From: CAVWSM01 sp963757805
Lineage (GTDB): Bacteria; Actinomycetota; Actinomycetes; Jiangellales; Jiangellaceae
Length of the DNA stretch: 64,000 nucleotides
Reading direction: 5' to 3'
NCBI GenBank assembly: GCA_963757805.1
Contig: CAVWSM010000008.1
Span: 1-64,000, forward strand
Shown in pieces: positions 49,332-55,623 of this stretch. How positions within the stretch are numbered: position 1 is the first letter of the stretch; each line of letters begins with the position of its first letter. Both the position numbers and the translations under genes were made by a program. The notes under the pieces are model-generated. The model was not told where the DNA came from. It saw only the letters and a list, made by a program, of their open reading frames with translations, and did not search any database.

Positions 49332-49511
49332 ATGACGGCCAGCTCGACGACAGTGCTCGCCCCGCATGATCGACGTCGCGTGATCATCAGGCACCACGAC
49401 GGCACGTTTATTGGGACGCACAGTGAGTGGCTCGGCTCCGATCGGGTGCGGCGCCCGGCTGACGACGAACTCGCGAGTTGGCAGCCGAGCTCGCTGCGTG
49501 TCGCGAGCTGA
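49332..49511 (+). CDS. Small protein, 59 residues, upstream of the HEPN-like gene (element)
   Basis: The frame from ATG 49332 to TGA 49509-49511 encodes 59 residues, including RRVIIRHHDGTFIGTHSEWL and RPADDELASWQPSSL. Third positions are G/C-biased and the composition is protein-like. It ends 5 bp before the best start of the HEPN-like gene, so the two could be a co-translated pair, as in many toxin-antitoxin modules. No family is recognised. Confidence 0.4.
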   Translation: MTASSTTVLAPHDRRRVIIRHHDGTFIGTHSEWLGSDRVRRPADDELASWQPSSLRVAS

Positions 49512-49516
49512 GACGC

Positions 49517-49975
49517 ATGACGCTCGATGACTATGACCTCGATGCCGCTGACAAGCTGTCCCTGCTCATCGGTCGCGTCTGCCAAGCCGACGCCGAGCTC
49601 GAACGCGCCGTCCGAATCAAGGCGATCGTGCTTCACGTCGACGAGGTGTTGGCGGGCAGCAGGCCGCTGAAGCGTGACCTCAATCAGCTAGTGCAAATGT
49701 GCCGGGATGCGCTGGACACGACCGAGCTGCCGATCGATCACGATGTGGTCCGGGCCGCACTTGACGAGGCTGTCGCCGCTCACGAGGAGCGGAATCGAGT
49801 GGTGCACGATCAGTGGCTAATCGTCGAAAGCGGCAAGCTAGCTCGCGTGCAGACCTTGCCGCCATACACGTTGCACTTCGACGCGTCGCAGCAGACGCTT
49901 GCTGAAGTCGAAGCAGTGCAGCGCCGACTGAACGCTGCCAGACAGGGCATTGAGCGCGCTCTGAGACCACAGTGA
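49517..49975 (+). CDS. HEPN-motif protein, possible RNase-type defence or toxin component (element)
   Basis: This is a 152-residue, largely alpha-helical protein. The stretch EERNRVVHDQW has R92, N93 and H97 in the R-N-x3-H arrangement that is the catalytic signature of HEPN ribonucleases and abortive-infection proteins such as the AbiU2 group. The position of the motif at the end of a helix, followed by an aromatic residue, also fits. The rest has no strong match that I recognise. The ATG at 49517 is preferred; a TTG at 49478 is in frame. It is one of only two clear plus-strand genes in the element, with the 59-residue ORF just ahead. A HEPN fold is inference from one motif and predicted helicity. 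Confidence 0.55.
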   Translation: MTLDDYDLDAADKLSLLIGRVCQADAELERAVRIKAIVLHVDEVLAGSRPLKRDLNQLVQMCRDALDTTELPIDHDVVRAALDEAVAAHEERNRVVHDQWLIVESGKLARVQTLPPYTLHFDASQQTLAEVEAVQRRLNAARQGIERALRPQ

Positions 49976-49984
49976 GCTGCGAGC

Positions 49985-50233
49985 TCACGCGACATGCTTC
50001 GCCATAGCGACCGTGCGGCCCACCTTGCCGTCGTTGAGGTACTGACGACCGCCCATGACGACGTAGACCGGGCGCGCCTCGTCTGCGGCACGAGCGCACA
50101 GCTCGACGAGCACGCAGATGCTGCAGCCGTCAGCGCTGCTGTCGGTGCTCGTCGCAGCTCGCGCGCGCCGTCGAGCCAGAAGCTCGACGTCGCGCGTGCA
50201 GCGGCGACGTCGAGCGTCTGGCTCGACCCGCAC
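49985..50233 (-). CDS. WhiB-like four-cysteine protein (element)
   Basis: This 82-residue protein has cysteines at positions 12, 37, 40 and 46. The C-x2-C-x5-C triplet with an earlier fourth cysteine is the iron-sulfur ligand pattern of WhiB-like (Wbl) proteins. The following YVVMGGRQ would correspond to the G[VI]WGG turn, though the tryptophan is replaced. Wbl proteins bind sigma factors and regulate transcription, and actinophages often carry short ones. The GTG start at 50233 is the first in frame after a stop. It is convergent with the HEPN-like gene, 9 bp apart. Confidence 0.45.
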   Translation of the reverse strand: MRVEPDARRRRCTRDVELLARRRARAATSTDSSADGCSICVLVELCARAADEARPVYVVMGGRQYLNDGKVGRTVAMAKHVA

Positions 50234-50327
50234 GGCAGCGACGACATCGACGCAGCGCTGAGCGGCTGCAGGCTACGGCTCGGGCAGCTGCACCCTCTGC
50301 CCAAGCTGGACCCCGCCCGGTCGTTGG

Positions 50328-50903
50328 TCAGCCTTCGAGTACCGGGACGACCGCAGCGCAGAAGTCGTCGGTCCGTCCTGTCGATCCCTTCACCTCGCCG
50401 AGGAACTCGAGGAACTCGTCGTCCGACGGGTCGGCCGGCGTGCCGCCATGGTCGATCAGCAACTCGAACCGAATCTGGCCGGGGTTCCTGGCGAGGGCCT
50501 TGCCGTCCGGGCCGAACGCGGCGATGTTTCCGGTAGACAAGACGAGGATCGTGAGTGTGCCGTCGCCGTTGTCGGTCACGCGGAGGTCCTTGTCGACAAA
50601 GTTGCCGACCTCGGTGACGAAGTTGCCGTTGGCCACGTTCGTGTACACGGCGGTGAACTTGATGTTCGCATGGAAATAGACCAAGCCGTCCGGCCCGTGT
50701 CGGTTGACCAGCACGCGACCGTCGGCTACCTGGTCGAACTCGACCGTGAGGCCGTCAACGTCACAGAAGTCGTCGGTGATCTCGGTGAATTCGTCGTGGA
50801 ATTTCGTGTGCTCGATCGGCTTGGCGGTGGCCCCTCCTGCCAGCGTCATCGAGCCCATCATGGCCAATCCCGCCGCGAGCCCAAGCGTTCGCGCAAGCCT
50901 CAT
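50328..50903 (-). CDS. Secreted protein of unknown function (element)
   Basis: The ATG at 50903 follows a strong GGGGG ribosome-binding site and opens on a Sec signal peptide (MRLARTLGLAAGLAMMGSMTLAGGATA). The mature part of about 165 residues is acidic, has a Cys near each end (TDDFCDVD and TDDFCAAV) that could form a disulfide, and contains beta-rich stretches such as GLVYFHANIKFTAVYTNVANG. This composition is common among small exported actinobacterial proteins of unknown function. Its codon use is closer to the chromosome than to the other element genes, so it may be acquired cargo. Confidence 0.8.
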   Translation of the reverse strand: MRLARTLGLAAGLAMMGSMTLAGGATAKPIEHTKFHDEFTEITDDFCDVDGLTVEFDQVADGRVLVNRHGPDGLVYFHANIKFTAVYTNVANGNFVTEVGNFVDKDLRVTDNGDGTLTILVLSTGNIAAFGPDGKALARNPGQIRFELLIDHGGTPADPSDDEFLEFLGEVKGSTGRTDDFCAAVVPVLEG

Positions 50904-50991
50904 GATCCCCCCTTGGTCCAAGTGACCCCCCCGGTCACGTTGGGCCATGGTGACTCTCACCGGCATCGTCGTCAACAGTGCGACAACGAGG

Positions 50992-51013
50992 CCTGAGTCG
51001 TTGCAGGCTCAGG
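50992..51013 (-). terminator. Short hairpin ending the minus-strand small-ORF operon
   Basis: CCTGAG (50992-50997) and CTCAGG (51008-51013) flank a ten-base loop just past the stop of the 51029 gene on the minus strand. Position suggests a terminator; the stem is short. Confidence 0.35.
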
Positions 51014-51028
51014 GGCGCCGGTGCGTAG

Positions 51029-51319
51029 TCAGATGCTGCCAGGGAGTGACGCACTGAGACTCGGCTGCCCTGCCGACCGGGCGTCAGCTATCTGGGGCAC
51101 GCCCGGTCGGGCAGGGAGCTCGCGTCTGAGCAGCGGTGCCAGTCGACGTCGCGCGTCGTCGCAGGGGTGACTGTCACAGACGCTGTGCAGCTCGCGGAGC
51201 CATGCACGAGCTGCAGGGTGTCGCACGTACTGCGGCCCACACTCTCGGTCGCCAGCTCGCCAGCTGTCTCGCCCTGCCTCGATGACGATCGCGAGACACC
51301 GAGGACGGCGAGAGCTCAT
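51029..51319 (-). CDS. Basic protein of unknown function, 96 residues (element)
   Basis: The ATG at 51319 overlaps the stop of the preceding gene as ATGA, which supports translation. The product is arginine-rich with SSRRPRCLAIVIEAGRDSW and ARAWLRELHSVCDSHPCDDARRRLAPLLRREL, helix-prone and with four cysteines. No family is recognised. A near-perfect 17-bp hairpin lies within its last third (51068-51116), which is unusual for a coding end. Confidence 0.45.
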   Translation of the reverse strand: MSSRRPRCLAIVIEAGRDSWRAGDRECGPQYVRHPAARAWLRELHSVCDSHPCDDARRRLAPLLRRELPARPGVPQIADARSAGQPSLSASLPGSI

Positions 51320-51905
51320 GCGCCGATCTGTGCGGCACCGGTCGGCTGCACACCGACGAGCACGTATCGGCTGTACGAGATGAGCGTGCCGAGCATCGCA
51401 GGCTGCACCCTCACGTCTTCGCGGAGCTCCCACAGCAGGATGGTGATCGCTGCAGGGTCGTACAAGACCGGCTTCGGCACTGTGCTGTCGATGACTACGC
51501 GTACCCCGGCATCGGTGAGCTTGTCGAGGTCGAGCGTGAGCAAGCTCGACAACGAGCCGATGCGCACGGCTCTCGCTTCGAGCTCAGCCTTCTCGGCGGA
51601 CTGCGGCGCGGCGATCGGCAGCTTCGACCGTCGGGCAGCACAGGCACACCCTGCGTGCTGGTCGTCGCGTTGATGATCGTCGCGTTCGTGGCGTCGAGTA
51701 GCGGCGCTGCAGCTGCGTCGAGCGCTGAGGCGATGTCGACGACCCAGGTGCCGATGAGCCCAGCTGCGCTCGTGTCGTCGGTCGTGATGTGCGGTTCACG
51801 CTTCAGCGCTGCGGCTCGTGTCGCGACGACAGTCAGACTCGGACGTCGATCGAGCGTCTGCTGATCGAGCGTCGGCGTAGGCGTCAGCAACGATGCGATG
51901 GTCAT
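51316..51905 (-). CDS. Protein of unknown function, about 196 residues (element, one frame break)
   Basis: Two frames join here. The first begins MTIASLLTPTPTLDQQTLD and runs to GVPVLPDG. The second continues KLPIAAPQSAEKAELEARAVRIGSLSSLLTLDLDKLTDAGVRVVIDSTV and ends ISYSRYVLVGVQPTGAAQIGA. The switch lies at about 51620-51632. Both parts have protein-like composition, and the second part overlaps the next gene by an ATGA. The break could be a sequencing error, as elsewhere in the window, or a real mutation or recoding site. I recognise no domain. Confidence 0.5.
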
Positions 51906-51952
51906 GCGGTCGAGTCTCGACGCTGCTGCTCGTGTTCGGTCGTTTCGACGAC

Positions 51953-52339
51953 TCAGGGCAGCAGCACGAAGAGTCGCCCGTCGATCTTCTCGCCCACCAG
52001 CTGCCCTTTGCGGTAGCGCTTCGTGACAGCGCTGACGGTGATGCCGAGCTTGTCGGCGGCTTCACGCGCAGACACGTACAGGGCTCGAAGCGCTGCGTCT
52101 GCTTCGTCGTTGTCGTGAGTACGCTCGTCGAGCTTGATGACGTTGAGCATGTCGCTCATGCGTGGCTGCAGAGCTAGCAGCAGCTGCTTGTCGACGCGCC
52201 CACCAGATGCGCTCAGCGCTGTCAGGATCACGAGGCAGTCGTCTGGGTCGAGCTCGACGACGTTCGCGACGCAGCGGCTCACCGACAGCTCCTGGTGAGC
52301 AAGTGACCGACCGAAGACGGGCGATCGGTCGCGATGCAC
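51953..52339 (-). CDS. Small DNA-binding protein with C-terminal helix-turn-helix (element)
   Basis: This 128-residue protein ends in SAREAADKLGITVSAVTKRYRKGQLVGEKIDGRLFVLLP, a typical MerR/excisionase-like helix-turn-helix in which a wing (VGEKIDGRLFV) follows the recognition helix. The N-terminal half (VVELDPDDCLVILTALSASGGRVDKQLLLALQPRM) is unassigned. Candidate roles are recombination directionality factor or element repressor. It lies within the minus-strand operon downstream of the integrase. Confidence 0.6.
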   Translation of the reverse strand: MHRDRSPVFGRSLAHQELSVSRCVANVVELDPDDCLVILTALSASGGRVDKQLLLALQPRMSDMLNVIKLDERTHDNDEADAALRALYVSAREAADKLGITVSAVTKRYRKGQLVGEKIDGRLFVLLP

Positions 52340-52484
52340 GGCGAGAGCTCGGGATGCAAGGCGAAGGCCGCACCTAGGTTTCGAACGTGTCGTTGAGAGA
52401 GAGAAACGCGAGTGTCACGAAAGGGTTGCCAGCTCGCGTCTCAGAAAACGATCATGCTCTCCTTCGAGCCGGTGAAGATGTGGA

Positions 52485-52733
52485 TCACGCAGCTGCGACC
52501 GCGTGCAGCACGTCGAGCAACGGCGGGTGCTGCACGCAGTCCGTGCCGTGATAGATGAGCGCGAGCTGCACGTCGTCACGCTGCTCTTGCCCGAGCAGCA
52601 CAGTGCATGAGCACGGCTCGACTGCGTGCCGCAAGATGTCGAACGCGAGCTGGTCGCTGTGCAGTTGCAGCTCGACAACCCCATCGGCGCGATGATGCTC
52701 GACTGCGTAGCTACCGCTGCTGATCGTGTCCAT
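52485..52733 (-). CDS. Protein of unknown function, 82 residues (element)
   Basis: The frame starts MDTISSGSYAVEHHRADGVVELQLHSDQLAFDIL and has the look of a small beta-rich protein with several hydrophobic strands (CTVLLGQEQ, VQLALIYHG). I do not recognise it. Another frame through the same DNA (52415-52792) is serine- and threonine-rich and less protein-like. Confidence 0.4.
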   Translation of the reverse strand: MDTISSGSYAVEHHRADGVVELQLHSDQLAFDILRHAVEPCSCTVLLGQEQRDDVQLALIYHGTDCVQHPPLLDVLHAVAAA

Positions 52734-52801
52734 GCATCGATGATCGACGCAGCTGGCTCTCGACGGTGGTGCTCACGACTGCGCCGCATCATCGGCTCAG
52801 C

Positions 52802-52987
52802 TCACTCGTCGTCGAGCTCGCGACCTTCGTCGTGCTGACCGATCGAGCGATAATCACGCACCGGCAGCTGATTGCGTCGCTCGTACTCAGCGACGGTCGA
52901 AGCGACTTGCTCGTCAGTGTCGTCGGCCGCTCGTGCGAGGTCGCCGCCGTAGGCGAGCGCGACCATGCGCGGGTAGCCGTTGCTCAC
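52802..52987 (-). CDS. Protein of unknown function, 61 residues (element)
   Basis: The GTG at 52987 overlaps the preceding stop as GTGA. The product (MSNGYPRMVALAYGGDLARAADDTDEQVASTVAEYERRNQLPVRDYRSIGQ) is mildly acidic with one clear helix. It resembles small phage-type proteins only in size and context. Confidence 0.45.
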   Translation of the reverse strand: MSNGYPRMVALAYGGDLARAADDTDEQVASTVAEYERRNQLPVRDYRSIGQHDEGRELDDE

Positions 52988-53082
52988 CTTGCGGATACGC
53001 CGCGCAGTCGTGAGACAAGATCGGGGAAGTCCCTACGCAGCCGCTCGACGTCGACGCTGCTCGGTGTGCTGAAGTTGCTCAC
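52984..53082 (-). CDS. Possible 32-residue coupled ORF (element)
   Basis: The GTG at 53082 overlaps the stop of the preceding ORF, and its own TGA overlaps the start of the next gene. The product (MSNFSTPSSVDVERLRRDFP then DLVSRLRGVSAR) is short and basic. The double overlap is the only argument that it is translated. Confidence 0.25.
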   Translation of the reverse strand: MSNFSTPSSVDVERLRRDFPDLVSRLRGVSAR

Positions 53083-53243
53083 GTCGCGCCCCAGCCGTGA
53101 TCTTTGAGCCCGTACGTGAGGTGCTGCGCTCGACGAGCTGCTGCGTCGCTCAGATGCACGAGCGGGCGCTGGCAGCTCGGCAGCGCGCGTCTGGTGACGC
53201 CTGGCAGCGTCCCCTCGACGCGTCGCCGAAGTCGGGCCATCAT
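53079..53243 (-). CDS. Possible 54-residue basic protein (element)
   Basis: Two adjacent ATG codons at 53243 and 53240 follow GGGAG. The product is arginine-rich (MMARLRRRVEGTLPGVTRRA) and ends YGLKDHGWGAT. Its stop overlaps the GTG of the next ORF, fitting the compact operon. No family is recognised. Confidence 0.35.
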   Translation of the reverse strand: MMARLRRRVEGTLPGVTRRALPSCQRPLVHLSDAAARRAQHLTYGLKDHGWGAT

Positions 53244-53273
53244 GAAGGTGCTCCCGTCAAGAGCCTGAGGCGG

Positions 53274-53519
53274 TCACCTGTGCTGGGTGATCGCCTCGTC
53301 GTTGTGTAGCTGCTGCTGAGCTGCTCGCTGCTCGACAGCCAGCTGCGCGTGCCTGGTGCGAATCTCGTCGAGCAAAGCGGCTACGGAGTCGAGCTGTTCG
53401 TCAGTCAACGGCGGAAGCTTCGCGACGTCTTCAGCCGCGTGCGCCATGCGCAGCTTGTCGAGCTCCCGCTGACGCTGTGCCCGCCGAGCCTCGCGACGCC
53501 CTTCCGCCCGCGCGCTCAT
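53274..53519 (-). CDS. Coiled-coil-like protein, 81 residues (element)
   Basis: This is a highly charged, helical protein: a basic N-terminus (RAEGRREARRAQRQRELDKLR) is followed by LTDEQLDSVAALLDEIRTRHAQLAVEQRAAQQQL. The ATG overlaps the preceding stop as ATGA. The pattern fits a small DNA- or protein-binding coiled coil. No family is assigned. Confidence 0.5.
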   Translation of the reverse strand: MSARAEGRREARRAQRQRELDKLRMAHAAEDVAKLPPLTDEQLDSVAALLDEIRTRHAQLAVEQRAAQQQLHNDEAITQHR

Positions 53520-53694
53520 CGCTCGACGTCGGCTGTCTCGATGAGCTCGGCCTGTTGCGCTGTTTGGACGATGCGCTCGATCTGTTCTCGCTCGTACGGT
53601 CCCCGGTCTGGATCTTGTCGAGGATCAACTGCGTGCGCCGCACTCTCGCGCTTCTCTCCCAGGCGATCTTCTGCCGCTTCGGTTGCGCAGTCAT
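53516..53694 (-). CDS. Small basic protein (element, one frame break)
   Basis: The frame from ATG 53694 reads MTAQPKRQKIAWERSARVRRTQLILDKIQTG. It then needs a one-base change near 53597-53604, in a CCCC run, to continue as PYEREQIERIVQTAQQAELIETADVER, whose stop overlaps the next ATG. The total length is one base short of 60 codons, so a lost base in the homopolymer is the simplest explanation. Confidence 0.45.
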
Positions 53695-53714
53695 ACTGAG
53701 CTCGTCAACGTTCG

Positions 53715-53966
53715 TCACGCGCCCAGTGTGTGAGCACAATCGCGAAGGCAGTAGTCGTGATTTGCAGTGCGCCAACGCGAACAGTGGACGCGTTTCGCGC
53801 ACTTGAAGTCGGTACATGTCGTGACTTGAAGTTGCGTGCCGAATCTTGGCGAGTCACGAAGTGACGCACCAGGAACGCTTGTGCACACCTTGACGGATTC
53901 GACGAATCGAACGCCGTTCGCGACACACGACCACGGAAGCGCCGCCAGCTCGACGTCTGACGGCAC
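53715..53966 (-). CDS. Cysteine-rich small protein (element)
   Basis: The 83-residue frame starts with GTG 18 bp after the integrase stop and ends 20 bp before the next ORF. Its C-terminal half has cysteines spaced as in a metal-binding knuckle (CTDFKCAKRVHCSRW then NHDYCLRDCAH). The first half is not distinctive. A zinc-binding role is inference. Confidence 0.35.
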   Translation of the reverse strand: MPSDVELAALPWSCVANGVRFVESVKVCTSVPGASLRDSPRFGTQLQVTTCTDFKCAKRVHCSRWRTANHDYCLRDCAHTLGA

Positions 53967-53984
53967 TTCGTGAGCGGGACGAGC

Positions 53985-55490
53985 TCAGTCGTTGAGCTCG
54001 AACCTGTCGGCGCTGCCGCGTGCGCCCCGGTACAGAATGAAGCCCCTCGGGATCGCCCGCGTGATCATCGCTCGCCGCTCGGCAGGGGTGGTGCGCTCGT
54101 CGTCCCAGAGCGCAGAAACAGCGTCCTCACTCTCAGCTTGCGCGTGCTCGTCAGCACCCGCCTTCAACAGCTCGTCACGCTCGGCTGTCAGCTTCGCGAG
54201 CCGCGCATCAAGCGGCGCTGCCGCAGCGTCGTAACGATCGAGCGCTATCTCTTCGCGCCCGAGCCGGTCAGCGAGCGTGACAGCCAGCTGCTCCGCTTGG
54301 GCGATCTTCGCTGACACAGCTGCGACAGCTCGCGAGCGTCGAGCGATCTGCTCGGCGTGCTTCGGATCGGACAGCCGCTTGATCACTCTGTCGCGCACCC
54401 AGCGCTCCGCGATACGCGCATCGATCTGTTGGCCGCATGACTTGCAGCGGTAGATGCGACGCGGCTGCCCGTCGTCGTACGTGTCGCGGCTCGTGCCGGG
54501 TCTGATCATCCCCGACAGGCCACGCTTGCAGTCGCCGCAGCGACCGACACCGGACAGGATGTGATCGCCGCTGTAAGGACGTCCGCGACGACGAGCTGCG
54601 AACGACGACGCGATCTGCTCGAAGCGGTCGACACTGATGATCGGCTGCACGTTCGTCGCTGTGCGCAGCGCACCCGGCTGGGCCTCGTACAGACCCGCGT
54701 GTCGCGGGTTGTTGAGCGCCTTCGCGACTGTCAGCCCGTCCCACTTGCGCCCGATCGTCGTTGTCAGCCCTGCAGCGTTCCAGCTGCGTGCGATCGCTGC
54801 CAGCGTCTCCCCCTGATCCAGGTACGCGTCGATCGCTTCGACGAGCGCAGCACGCTCCCGCTCGACGAGCTCGGCGTCTGTCCCCTTGCCGGGGTGCCCG
54901 AACGCACGCTGTCCGTTGCCCATGACGCTCGCCTCCCGTCGTGCTGCTGCCTTGCGCCGCTGACGGCGACTGGTGTTGTCGCTCTCTTTGCACGCGGCAG
55001 CTGTCAGCACGCGCAGCGTGAAGCGATCATCAGAGCTCGCGAGGTCGTACTCACCGAAGCAGCTCGCGACGGTCAGCCCGCTGTCAGCGAGCGCGATCAG
55101 CACTTCGAGGTCGAACGGCTGGCGCATCAGCCGGTCGGTGTGCCAGACGACGACACCCTGCGCTTGACGGTTCTTCAGCCGATCGACGAGCTCGTCCCAC
55201 CCGGGACGCTTGCGATTGCGCTGCCACGCGCTCTTGTTGTCGTCACGCAGCACCCGCCCGAGACGTGCGCCACGACGCTCGACTTCACGCAGACAGTCGA
55301 GCAGCTGCCGGTCCGTCTTCTCCGTCTCGTCATCTTCGTTGTCGGGGTTGCGCGAGATGCGCGCAGACGCGTCGAGCACGTCTGCCGAGGCGAACACCGG
55401 GTCGTGATCACGCTCGCGCAGACGTGCCGCGACGACATGCCAGCTGTCGTTGGTCGAGCTAGGTTGATCTTGTTTCAGAGTCGCTGTCAT
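53985..55490 (-). CDS. Large serine recombinase (phage-type integrase)
   Basis: The protein of about 501 residues begins after an optional 10-residue extension (ATG at 55520 overlaps the attP arm; ATG 55490 is preferred). The resolvase catalytic domain has the nucleophile serine in DASARISRNPDN and GVVVWHTDRLMRQPFDLEVL. The recombinase domain (FGHPGKGTDAELVERERAAL and GLTTTIGRKWDGLTVAKALNNPRHAG), a zinc ribbon with CGDC and CKSC, and a C-terminal coiled coil follow. This is the phiC31-like family that performs unidirectional attP x attB integration. It sits next to attR, as expected. Confidence 0.96.
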   Translation of the reverse strand: MTATLKQDQPSSTNDSWHVVAARLRERDHDPVFASADVLDASARISRNPDNEDDETEKTDRQLLDCLREVERRGARLGRVLRDDNKSAWQRNRKRPGWDELVDRLKNRQAQGVVVWHTDRLMRQPFDLEVLIALADSGLTVASCFGEYDLASSDDRFTLRVLTAAACKESDNTSRRQRRKAAARREASVMGNGQRAFGHPGKGTDAELVERERAALVEAIDAYLDQGETLAAIARSWNAAGLTTTIGRKWDGLTVAKALNNPRHAGLYEAQPGALRTATNVQPIISVDRFEQIASSFAARRRGRPYSGDHILSGVGRCGDCKRGLSGMIRPGTSRDTYDDGQPRRIYRCKSCGQQIDARIAERWVRDRVIKRLSDPKHAEQIARRSRAVAAVSAKIAQAEQLAVTLADRLGREEIALDRYDAAAAPLDARLAKLTAERDELLKAGADEHAQAESEDAVSALWDDERTTPAERRAMITRAIPRGFILYRGARGSADRFELND

Positions 55491-55507
55491 GCAGCAAGTC
55501 TGAAGAG

Positions 55508-55519
55508 CACCTATATGCA
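55508..55519. repeat. Right inverted arm inside the element
   Basis: CACCTATATGCA is the exact reverse complement of 48949-48960. It lies 18 bp inside attR and overlaps the farthest upstream ATG of the integrase frame. Confidence 0.6.
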
Positions 55520-55537
55520 TGGTCTACAGGTCTGTCA

Positions 55538-55557
55538 GAGGGTGCCCCTGCGCCAAT
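55538..55557. repeat. attR core repeat
   Basis: This is identical over 20 bp to 48919-48938. Immediately to its right lies a second, related hairpin repeat (55564-55588) that belongs to the chromosome. Confidence 0.8.
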
Positions 55558-55571
55558 CCTGGGTTGGCTGA

Positions 55572-55613
55572 GGGCGGCCCTGCGCCAATCAGCAGCGGCG
55601 CAGGGAGCCGCCC
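55572..55613 (-). terminator. Terminator hairpin of phoX
   Basis: GGGCGGCCCTGCGCC (55572-55586) pairs with 55597-55613, with only a two-base bulge and a ten-base loop. It begins 10 bp beyond the phoX stop on the minus strand. It is a very stable G+C stem and the natural end of the phoX transcript. Confidence 0.65.
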
Positions 55614-55623
55614 CCCTGTGGTC

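Larger units (their letters stand above)
48919..55557. mobile_element. Integrated element of about 6.6 kb with a large serine integrase
   Basis: The element is bounded by exact 20-bp direct repeats (48919-48938 and 55538-55557). The serine integrase gene is oriented with its start at the right end, next to attR. Removing one repeat and the interior would rejoin the terminator region between the convergent GH15-like and phoX genes. Inside are about sixteen mostly small reading frames, none with a clear chromosomal housekeeping role. The DNA is dominated by short words such as GCTCGACGA and differs in texture from its surroundings. No replication, capsid or conjugation gene is recognisable, so it may be a satellite or a reduced prophage or integrative element. 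Confidence 0.85.

Noticed and set aside
48919..55557. CRISPR array or tandem spacer-like repeats in the element
   Set aside because: The repeated words such as GCTCGACGA are irregularly spaced and part of codon and composition bias. No regular repeat-spacer unit or cas gene is present.
53985..55571. The plus-strand 336-codon frame opposite the integrase
   Set aside because: It is antisense to a fully recognisable serine recombinase and has no motif of its own.
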